Source: Loxodes magnus
Lineage: Eukaryota; Ciliophora; Karyorelictea; Loxodida; Loxodidae
Direction: 5' to 3'
Length of the DNA stretch: 64,000 nt
NCBI GenBank assembly: GCA_946699065.1
Contig: CAMPDV010000021.1
Span: 1,426,001 to 1,490,000 of the forward strand
The translations under genes and the position numbers were made by a program. Position 1 is the stretch's first letter, and each line of letters opens with the position of its first letter. A model generated the notes under the pieces. It saw nothing but the letters and a program-made list of their open reading frames with translations. It was not told the DNA's origin and did no database searches. Below, in pieces: positions 35,897 through 46,149 of the stretch.

Positions 35897-38800
35897 TGAA
35901 AAAAAGATTTAAATTCTTATAAATTGCAGTTAAGCTATGTAGAATAAGAAATATAAAAGCTTAAAAATTAGAGTTAGGAATATTAAAAGATAAAGAAAAA
36001 TAAATTTTGAGAAATAAGAAAATAAAATTAAATTAAGATCTAAAGAGCTAAAAAAAGACAGAATTTTAGGTATACAAACAATAAGCTGAAGGATTATAAT
36101 AAAATAAATAGAATAAAATAAATGAAAAAATAAATTATTTTCAGTTATAAAAGCAAATAGAAGAATTATAATCTTAAAACGAAAAAATTTAAGAGTGAAA
36201 TTAAGCGAATATAAGATAAAAATATAAGCAATTAAAATGAAACTAATAAATTATGGAAACAACTTTAAGAAATCTAGAAGGAAGTGAAAGGGGCAGAGTA
36301 AATATAATAATAAAAATTGAGTTAAGTAAAGATTTGATTAGGAATTTAGGTTATAATACTTGAAAGTAATCTTAGAAGTATTATTTGGGGTAAATTAAAA
36401 AATGATGAAATAAAATGGGCAATAATTAGAATTTAATGTCTGAGCTTAAAATAAGAAAAATTAACGTAATACCATAAAGGAGATTATATTACAAAAAGAT
36501 AAAATCTAGTAAAGCGAAATTTAAAATTAAGCCAATAAATTAAGTTTTTAAAAAGTAAGACCAAGTATCTAGCAGCCTAAATAGATGTGTAAACCAAAAA
36601 TATAGAAGAGAAAGAAGTCTAAGAAAGGAAAAAAAAAAGATGAGAATAGTTAATTAAAACCAGAGTTAGAAATTTTCTTTCACTTATAGTAGTAAATTTA
36701 TTATGAGTAGAAGTAAAAAATTTAACTCTAGGAAAACCTTGATTAACTTCATTAAGATTAAAAATATTAAGAAAGAAATGGAAAAAAAGGAAGAAAGATT
36801 AAAGAAAATCTTAAAGCATTAAAATAACAAAAAGAAATACTGCTAAAATAAATGCAAGAAAAAGAGTAATATCAGTCTTAGAAAAAGTACGAAATCAATA
36901 GAAAAATTTAAGGAAAATTTTGAAGATAAAGAGGAAAATAAAGTCCTATTACAATCATAAACTCTGAATTATATTATTAAAACAAAGAACTAAAAGGTTA
37001 AAACAATAAAACTTAATAAAAATATTTTTTTCTAAATAAATAGCTAAGTAAAGAAATAGAAAACTTTAAGACTTTGAATTAATAAAAAGAAGCAGAATAT
37101 TAGAAGTAGAAATAATAAATATTACAATTATAGTAAGAAAAAATAATCTAGAAGCATAAATAAATAAAATTAAAATTATTTAAGGTATAAATTGAAGAAA
37201 TTAGATTGGAAAAAATTGAATTAGAAAAGTAGACATAAATATAATGGGATAAAGAGAAGTAGGTAAAAGGAATAAACAGCAAATCAGCTCTAGATAAAGA
37301 GCAGTTATAAAGAAAAGGCACTGAAAGATTAAATAAATAAACTTAAGACTTATAAAAATAAAAAGGAAATTAGCAAACTAGATGTAAGGAATATAAGAGT
37401 AAATTAAAAAAAAATTTACTTGCTTTAACAGCTAACTTAAAGTTAAAGCACAAGAGAAGATCAGAAATAAAATAAAGAAAAGCAGCTCAATTAATAAAAA
37501 AGCAACATAAAGAAATAGTATGAAGAATAATATTAATATTTCAATCAAAAGGTCTATCTCTATAAAAAAGCTAAATAATGAGAACTTAAGTTAAATAACT
37601 TAGAGAAAAGAAAGCAAAATCAATGGTACCAGCTTTCTTTCATCTAAGAATAAAAATATACTAAGAGAACAGACATAATAGCTGATACAAGTAAGCAGAG
37701 AACTAAAAGAGCAAGTATCAGATATTTAAAAACAATTCTAAGATTAAAAATAAGCGATGAAGTAATCTAGTAGGAAAAATTGCAGCTAGGCAATAAGGCA
37801 TAAAAGTTATAAAGTGACATAATTGAAGAATAAAAAAAGATATTTATCAACAGGAAAAAATTGATATGCGGCATTAAAAAAGCATTCGTTTGCAGCAACA
37901 ATTAGATAAAAGAAAAAAAGCTTTTGATTAAAGTCGTAAATTATAAAATAAGCACGATTAATAGATTAAGAAATGAAGGAAAATAATCAGAGACTTGAAA
38001 AATAAATTCTAAAATTATCCTAAATAAAAGCCAATCAGAGATAAAAAACTGTAATTACAAAGAGTAAACTAAAAATTCAAAAAAAGATGAAGCCTTTAGC
38101 AGATGAAAACAAATAGAATAAAGTGAAGCAAAATAGTTTTTAAAAAATCTAAATGAAAATTTAAAGTTAATATAAGCTCTAAAGAAGAAAAATAAACTCT
38201 ATAAAATGAATCAATTATCTAATATCTAAATTATTTATATATTTGAATAAATAAAAGGAAAATAATTCAGAAAGATTGCTATAAAATAAAAAGAGCAAAC
38301 TAGCCCAAAAAAAATAAAGAAAATGAAAAGACGGAGAAGATAATCAAAATTCTTAGCCTCATTAAATTAATTAGAAACAACATCATTTTTAAAATAGAAG
38401 AGCTATACACTTAAGTGGCTTAGTATAATTAAGAAAATATATTATTAGATTAAAAATCTAGAAACTAATATCTAAAAAATTAACATTGAAGCAGAAAAAA
38501 AAATAGAGGAAGAAAATTAGCCTTTTAAAATCTTAAATAAAGTTATAAGAAAAATATAATATTTATAGATCTAAATATAGAATCTAAAATTCCTTTAAAA
38601 TAAAACAAAGGAAACAAAGTAAGAAACTGATTAAGTACTTAAAAGAGTGATAATAAAGCATAATAATACAATCCTAAATTAGCAAAAATATAAACTAGAT
38701 ATATAAAGATAAGAATATTTTAGACTAATAGGAACTCACAAATGTTCTAAACTAGATAATTGAATAACGAAAAGTATAGCATCATAATTTTTAGGAAGAA

Positions 38801-38950
38801 GACTTTGCTTTAATAAAATAAAAGATAACTTATTTAAGAGATAATATTAATAAAGGAAGAAAAATAAAAACTTGAAAAAATAAAAAAGTTTGGTGAGATG
38901 ATGCAGAAAAATGAAAATTATTAAAAAAATACGAAAAAGTAATAAAAATT
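35897..38950 (+). pseudogene. Degraded coiled-coil coding region
   Basis: The plus strand shows long Gln/Lys/Glu/Leu-rich open stretches using TAA/TAG for Gln, for example LQKQIEELQSQNEKIQE (about 36,140-36,190) and EEIRLEKIELEKQTQIQWDKEK (about 37,195-37,260). Heptad-like spacing suggests a long coiled coil, in style like the protein at 58,987. The frame changes several times, and TGA appears at places where Trp is not obviously expected, so I read it as a decaying gene. A multi-exon gene with very short introns is possible. No zinc finger or motor domain was seen. Function unknown. Confidence 0.45.
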
Positions 38951-39570
38951 TACAGTGAAATATTAAACTTAAAACATAATTAGAGATATAATTTAAAAAT
39001 TAATTTTTTATATAATTAAAAATAAATCAGATCTTTTAAAAGAAGCATCCAATGCGTTTTAACTTAAATTTAAACTTTTTATTTAAAAATTTAACTCTAA
39101 AATAAAATTTTTATATTTATTAAGTTTTGGTTTTAAATAAGCTTAAATTTAATATAAGATAAACAATTATTAAAATATGAATATACATGTATAAAAATCT
39201 ATAGCTGCAAGCTTTATTTAATTTAAAAACCTTAGCAAGAGATTAATTAAAAATAATTAATTTTTTTTATTACTGTTATATTTATCAAAATTAGAATATT
39301 TGAGTTATTGTTGTCTGATCTTATGAGATATTGATTTTAACGAAAGTAAAAATAGAAAAAATAAAAAATAAGATATTGAGAAAAAACAAAATAAACGTAA
39401 TTATAAATATCACTAAATCTTTATAAAACTCTGAGAACTTTTTTAACTTAATTTTCTAACTAAAAAATCTAAATTACTAATCCAATTCTAGTTTAAATTT
39501 TATATAGAGATTAATATATTTTAAGAGGGTTAAGCATATAAAGACTAACTCTTTAATAAGTATGAGAATA
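38951..39570. other. AT-rich, no gene seen
   Basis: Spacer between two converging coding traces; nothing supported. Confidence 0.4.
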
Positions 39571-40461
39571 TCAGAAAACTTTTAAATAAAATGAAACTAA
39601 ATATTCTTTAATTTCTTCAAATTAAACCACGAATTGTCTAATAATCTCCGTATACAATGCACCCTGTTGGTTTTTCTCCTCCCACTTTTCTAACTTTTCT
39701 CATTTAAAGAGTAAATTAATTTATCTAAATCATTTGCAATAAATCTAGTTAGTATCTTGACTAATTATTTAAAAACTTAAAAAATAAGCTCCCTTTTCAT
39801 AAGCTTTGCTTATTTGATTCTGTAAATAGGGATCATAATCTTTTCAGATGTTTTAATCTTATCATTACCATTGAGCAATATTCACTCCATATAATGGAAT
39901 TCATTGGATTTTTCTTGTTTGATTAGATTAAATATTAATTTGCTACCATTGCAATGTATCAATTAGATATTAATTCCCATTTATATTGACAATAAATTGT
40001 TAAACTTATAAATTTTTAGCTATGTCGATTATAGCGATAATTTCATTATCATACCTTTCAAGTTATCCATAATCATTCTGCCATTAAAATACTCCATCAA
40101 TTTATGAATTGTTTCTTACTCTCGGAAATGTCTTTTCTTGTTTCTCTATTTCCATTGGAGTTTCTTATGAAGGCTTCATCAGGTTTTCTTCTATTAATTT
40201 GAGTCTAGAATCTAATTTTACTCAGTTATTCTTGTCTTGATCTTGCATTACTCAAATATCATTCTCTAAACTTGTCATTTGCTCATAAACTCCGACTTTA
40301 GCTCTTCGGTCTACCATATGGGCTTCATCATCATCTTCATGATTTATCAAATCCTGACTTAATACAAACTTCTCTTCTTTCTGGGAGTTTAATTCCTCTT
40401 CGAGTTTTTTTATGTTTCTAATAAACTGGTGGATCAGCTGTTTCATCTACTATGAGTCCAT
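39571..40461 (-). CDS. Two-WWE-domain protein with coiled-coil N-terminus (TGA read as Trp)
   Basis: 297 codons from the first ATG of this frame (40,461) to TGA at 39,571; the frame stays open for more than 100 bases upstream, so the start is uncertain. The N-terminus has a helical segment (IRNIKKLEEELNSQKEEK). The first WWE domain runs from FQWQNDYGQLERYDNE through VNINGNQYLIDTLQWQQIN to the RKI end. A second begins QWQWQDQNIWKDYDPYLQNQ with SKAYEKG. WWE domains bind ADP-ribose chains or ubiquitin-pathway partners in other eukaryotes. In the second domain the last two tryptophans of the W-x-W...W signature are TGA (39,862-39,864 and 39,844-39,846). The upstream leader resembles the LINE 5' end, so it may be a LINE-associated ORF rather than a plain host gene. 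Confidence 0.65.
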
Positions 40462-40870
40462 TTGTTCTATTTCGGTATTGTCTAAATCAAAGGTAATAGG
40501 ATCTATATTGAATTATCGTACTTTACCTTCTTCGTTTATTTTTTTCTTTATTATTTTTCTTTATTATTTTTATTAATTATTTGAATGGTCTCTTTTTCGG
40601 TTTTCAATGGAGGTCTTGAGTGCTGGTTAACTTTTCTGTTCTGAATTTTTATCTCAGTTCTTATTTGTCTTTTGATAGAAGGGATCCACTTTATTTTAAT
40701 TTATAGGAGTTAGTATTTTTTATAAGTTCTTTAATCTATTAGATAGTTCTGGTTATTTATTAAGAAGAGGGTTAAGTTGAAGAAGACGTGGTGAGAATAT
40801 GAACTTCTGGTTTCTCTCCTGTTTTGAGGAGGTGGTAAAAAAAGGGTTCTTGAAACCAGGCATTTTATAT
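40462..40870 (-). mobile_element. LINE-like 5' leader of the WWE ORF
   Basis: On minus, from about 40,865: TTTCAAGAACCCTTTTTT, then ACCACCTCCTCAAAAC, AGGAGAGAAA and CACGTCTTC. The LINE 5' end at 44,985-45,075 has the same elements in the same order (TTCAAGAAGGG, ACCACCTCCTCAGAG, AGGAGAGAAA, CACGTCTTTG). No LINE ORF2 follows downstream, so this is either the 5' part of a related LINE or a leader captured by another gene. Confidence 0.7.
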
Positions 40871-42094
40871 TATATAATTAGAATATAATTATTTAAGGAT
40901 ATAATAATCTCTTAATGTAAGTTATTTAAAATTCTTACTTAAATAGCTATACTTAATTGGTTTGCTTATAGTTATTTTATTGATATTTCTAAATATTTTA
41001 ATATTCTTCCTAATTTAGCTAGCTAATAATTCTCCTTTGGTAAATCTCTTTTTGCTAAGGTATTTTGAATTTTATATATAAAGAAATAATAAAAACCTTA
41101 TTTGATCGTTTATTTATTGGAAAAGCAGAGATTTGAAAGCTTTAATATTCTAAATAATTTAAGCCTAAGTAGTTAGATAATTTACAATCTAATATCTTAT
41201 AGTTCTAATAATGTAAAGTAGAAATAAGAAATTAGATATATAGATCATTAAATAAATAGCACTTAGTCAAAATTAAGGGTAATTAAATAGACTCTTAGAT
41301 AGATACAGTACCATAATATGCTTAGAAGGAAAAATAGCCTTATTAGTATTTAATTAATTAATTTACTATTTAGTCTCTTTTAAGTTGCTTAATATAGGAA
41401 ATAATAATCTATATGTCTTCTTAAAATAAGCCAATTAAGTATTATTTTACTCTTAAATATCTTTAGCTTGTAGCTGAATTTAATAACTATGGTTCTATTT
41501 AAATAATTGTAATAAACAATTTATATAAGAATCAACTATAACCTATAATGTATTTATCCTCCTTTATTTTAAGATTTAGCTTCATTCTACTCTTATTTCC
41601 ATTGCTTTAACATACTTAGCTTTAAATTAAATAACTAACTAGTAATTCAAATCTTCTTTCTTAATAAGGATTCATTTTATCCTACAAATATTTACAAATT
41701 ATAAGCTTAGAATAGAGAAGGAGAAAATCATTAAGTCAAAACCACTTAAATAAATAAAGCATTGCTAAATGTTTATCCTTTGAGTGTTATTTTATAATTA
41801 TATATCTACTTGTTTGATACTTATAGAATATCTTAAATCAATTTATTTCATTTATGTTCTCTATGTACTTTTAATACTTTTTAAGGTTTTAACTATCAAA
41901 ATTATCTATTAGGTATATTTATCTTTGTTTAAGTTAGGCTATACTTTTTAATTCTTTATTTTTATTTCAGAATAGAAAATTCTTTATGTCTATGATATCT
42001 CTTAAACTAGTAAGAATAATTATGATATTTTAGATGATATAGCCAGGATAAAAAATTAGAAATAAGAATAAATAAAGCATAGTTCTATTTTCAT
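40871..42094. other. Gene-poor AT-rich region
   Basis: No supported gene or RNA. Confidence 0.4.
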
Positions 42095-42439
42095 TCACTC
42101 TTTGCATGCTTGACTTTTTCTCTGCTTACTCTTTTTCGTGTTGTACATTTTGAGATAGCATAACTAACAAACTCCCATTGCATAATGCGCTCTGTCTTTG
42201 TGCTCACATTTAGAAGCAGGTCTTCCTATTCCAAGTTTTATATAGCAGTTTTTACACAAATTCTTAGCATAGTGCTTGCGAAAATAATGCTAGCAATCTG
42301 TTATTTACATAAACTTCCTAGCTTTTTTAGGCTGAGTTGTTTTATTTCCTTTTGTCTTGGAAAAGGGGCTTGGAAGGTTTAAAACTCTAGGCCAGTCTTT
42401 TTAAAATTGTAGCGATAGATTTCGAAGTAAGGAGGGCAT
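42095..42439 (-). CDS. Small cysteine-rich (putative zinc-binding) protein, copy 3, intact
   Basis: 115 codons from ATG (42,439) to TGA. MPSLLRNLSLQFQKDWPRVLN opens it. Then come TDCQHYFRKHYAKNLCKNCY, GRPASKCEHKDRAHYAMG, VCQLCYLKMY and a basic tail (KKSKQRKSQACKE). All cysteines and histidines of copy 2 are kept while the linker around residues 25-40 differs, which argues for selection on the zinc sites. Gln is TAA/TAG at four or more sites, Trp is TGG, stop is TGA. The upstream 100 bases resemble copy 1 more than copy 2. Function unknown; a DNA- or RNA-binding role is only a guess. Confidence 0.85.
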
Positions 42440-42498
42440 TCCTTGTAGAACATTGGTTGTATCTATCTTCATACTTTTTATAATTTGAATAAAGATGA

Positions 42499-42527
42499 AT
42501 CCTTATAAAGGGACTATTAAACTAAAA
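42499..42527 (-). promoter_or_regulatory. Conserved upstream box, copy 3
   Basis: Same core (TATAAAGGGACTATTAAAC) 60 bases before the ATG. The further upstream sequence (AGTTTAATCTACTTTAATAC) is also shared with copy 1. Confidence 0.6.
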
Positions 42528-44982
42528 GAGTAATATAAGTATAATGCTTAGTTTAATCTACTTTAATACTTATTAAGAGTCATATTTACTTGTTTAGTTA
42601 TGTTTAACCATATCATTTTATTAATTAAGTCCTAAAGCTTAGACGAAACATTCAAGAAATTATTTAGTTACCTTTTTATTCGTAAGGTTGAATATAGGTT
42701 TGACTTAGCTAATAAAAACTCAATATAATAAACATATAGAAGCCTAATAAAAAGATTAAGTAGAGAATGGAAGTTAAAAGGATGGGAAGGTTTAAAGAGA
42801 TTTACTAATATAAAATAGAAATAATTAGAGAGTAAAATACACTTATTAATATCTGATTTGTATAAAAGTGTTTAAATTAAGCATTCCATTATAAATAGCT
42901 AGACTAGCATTATTTTTAAACTTATTAGCCTTTGCTAGTTTAACCTAATTTATAAAATACCATAAGCTTAATTGTTACTATTTAGTTATTTGGCTGACTA
43001 AGGAATTCTTTTTAGTCTACTTAGTAGACTTAGATATGATAAGCATGAAAATATAAATATGATATATTATTAAATTAAGATATGCATGGAATCATAATAA
43101 GTAGATTAGCTTCTTTCTAATTAAGATTTTAGTATTTAACTTAAGTTTAGCTAAATGCAATGAAGAGAAAATTAGTTTTATGGTTATAGACTGTCGGTAA
43201 GATTTGTAGGGTAATTTATAAACTTAATTACTAAAGATAAATAAAGAACTCTTATTTGAATAGCATCTTTAGCTCTTATTATAAAAGAAATGCCTTTACT
43301 ATTAATTATATGATTTAAAGGTTTAAATAATCTAGTTGTGTTTGCTTTATTCAATACATAAGCTTATATTATTATGCTAAAGCATGCTATAGATAAATTA
43401 CTAATGCATTAGTTATTAAGTTAATTTAGGAGTTATGGAAGTATCCATTAATGAATTATTATTGTAAAACTAATTCCTGTATTAGACTTTAATAATTATG
43501 GTAGCTTGCAAAATATTAGGTTCATAACTAACTAAAATTTACTTTAATAAATCTTAAAGTATTTATTTCTTTACTGGGGCAAAGTTTTTAAATTAAAATC
43601 CCTAAAATTAGAAAGAGTAGAGCAACTAGACTTTATTTATAATTATAAAGCTTTATCTTTAATGATTGATATACCTTTAATTTAATTAGCTTTTATTAAT
43701 ACTATGATTGTATTTTAATTTTTATGTTCTTAATTAGATTTACTATTTCAGATATATTCTAGTAAAAGTATCTAAATGTATTAGCTTGATGTTTATAAAA
43801 CTTGTACTTTCTTATAGTTTAATAAGCAACTTACTTTAGGGTTACTAATAAGCTTTTTCTAAGAACATTCTTATGTCTGTTGCTAGATAATAGATTAAGT
43901 CTTAAATAATTAAAGAGTTCTAATTAGAACTCCGCTAATTTCACATTGATAGCTAATTAAGTACAACTTGCTTATATGACTAACATTTATCCAATTCAAA
44001 CATAAGGAAGATTGAAGAGAAGATTAGAAATGTTCAAGCTGAATAATGAAAGATCACAAAGAAAAGAAGATGCTAAAGTACCTTTATAAAAAGAAATAGA
44101 GCAAGGAGAATAATTTTACGCTTGAAGAAATTAAAAATGTACTTAGCATATTACATTCAACGTAATTATAAAATTATGTTCTAATATTAAGAATTCTGGA
44201 ACTTTTATATCTATTATTATTCTTATTTAGTATATTTAGAATCCTTTACATTCTCATTAACTTTAATCATATATCCTTATAGAAATATTATAACTTAAAA
44301 ATTTAATTCTTAGAGATAAGCATAAAGGAAAGAATAAGTAGCTACTTAAATATTAACCTAAATTTTAACTTTATATCAGATATTCTCCTGTTTTTTATAA
44401 ATTCAATACTTTAAATATTCTTTGCACATGATTTCTTATATATTTACATATCTAAATAAACTTAGATTCATAATCGATATATCTAAATTATAGAAAAGTC
44501 TATTTTGCTCTTCTTAATCTCTTTCACTAAAGTAAAATAAACTTAAATTTTCTAGTAACTATAAAATGCTTTTTTCTAAAGCTTTAACCTTAAACCTGCA
44601 ATAGTTATTAAATTTCTAAAAGCATTTTAAAGGATAAATAAAAGCATTGTAATTAAGATTTTAAAAGCTAACTTTATTCATTTAGATTCCATAAAATATT
44701 TCTAAAAGCCTTATATAGTTATTAATTAATCTAAGCTATAACTAATTAATAAACTTATGATATTTAGACTGGAACTAGAACTTTTCTTAGTGTAACTAAG
44801 TTAAATTCTACTTGTTAAGGAAAGTTATTTTTTATTTGAAATAATTGAAATAAGGTGTTTGATAGCATTTCTTTTAACTAACTTAATATAAGAGATAGTT
44901 AATAAATTTAAATTAGCTAAGCATTTGATTAAGTTTATAAATTCTATTTAAAGAACAAAATACATATATTAAATATATATTA
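42528..44982. other. Gene-poor AT-rich region
   Basis: No supported gene or RNA. Confidence 0.4.
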
Positions 44983-45329
44983 AAAAATGGTTAGCTTCAA
45001 GAAGGGTTTTTATACCACCTCCTCAGAGTAGGAGAGAAAACTGAAGCGCTTTCTTTTACCACGTCTTTGCTTTAATTATTCCAACCTTCTTTATTATGCA
45101 TGGAAACCAGACTAATAATGCAAGACCTCAGACTACGCAGGACCAAACTAACTGACCGAACGAACACGAAATAATAGAACGAATAATAGAAAAAAATAGC
45201 AATATACCCATGATTGGTCGAACTGTACTAAAAGGAGGAGCACAAAATAAGAAAGGAATGTAGCAAAAAAAGTAAACAACCTAAGTAATAATTTAACAAA
45301 ATAATGAACAACTCATTTCAACCAACGTC

Positions 45330-46080
45330 CCTGAAGAATAAATGTAAAGGGTCTACTAAAATGCCTATGATGATTTATCAGAAATGGTGGCCGCAATTTA
45401 CTTTAACCATTACTTGGAAAACACTGATTTAGTAGAGAAAAAGGCCAAAGACTAAGAAGTTATACAAGTGTTTAGAAATCAAATATGGAAGTACGGACAA
45501 GCAGTGGCGAAGTTCATAGTGAAATAAAACGGAATTGTATACGTGGTATTTAACAATGAAGAAAGATACTAACATTTCACTTAATTCAGGGAATGAACAT
45601 TCAGAGGAGTTAGAATTCCTATCTAAGCTAGAAACTAATTGGAATATTTTGACATTCATAACTACCCAATTTACTTCATAATTAACGAATACTCAAATAT
45701 GAAGGAAGTAATGGAAATAATAAGATAATATGGAAAATCAAGAGGAGAGATATAGCATACATATCCAAACAAACAATGCTAACAGGGAGCAGTGTAGTGT
45801 ACTTAAATTTAAAGGACATAGACGAAGCAAAGAGGATAACAGAAGTAAAGATCTGAACGGAAACAACATGAGAATGCAGCACTCAGTAAATTTTATCTGC
45901 TGCCTATGTAAATTGAAAGGGCACACAGACCAGCAATGCAGAAGGGTAGAAGCAGCAAAAAGGAAAAAGCTACATACAAGAGAATTAGAAATACTTGAAG
46001 GAGAAGTTAAATTAACAATAAACAAACCAGAATTAAAAGCAAATAAAGCAAATAAGAGGATAATTGAAGAAGAAGAGTAA
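45330..46080 (+). pseudogene. LINE ORF1: nucleic-acid-binding protein with CCHC knuckle
   Basis: The first part encodes a folded-looking segment (NGIVYVVFNNEERYQHF, then RE-W-TFRGVRIPI with TGA at 45,594-45,596, then YPIYFIINEY) that resembles RRM-like folds of LINE ORF1 proteins. The second part has a C-x2-C-x4-H-x4-C zinc knuckle (CCLCKLKGHTDQQC, about 45,897-45,938) and a Lys/Glu-rich tail ending EEEE. The two parts are in different frames, with a shift between about 45,740 and 45,880. ORF1 proteins coat LINE RNA and act as chaperones. The start was not fixed. Confidence 0.7.
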
Positions 46081-46149
46081 ATTATTATAAAGGAAGCAAG
46101 GGAAGAAGAGAAAGAAATAAAACGAGGAGAATAGAAAAATAATTAAAAC

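Noticed and set aside
36000-38950. Kinesin or SMC gene
   Set aside because: Only coiled-coil composition is visible; no P-loop, motor or hinge motif.
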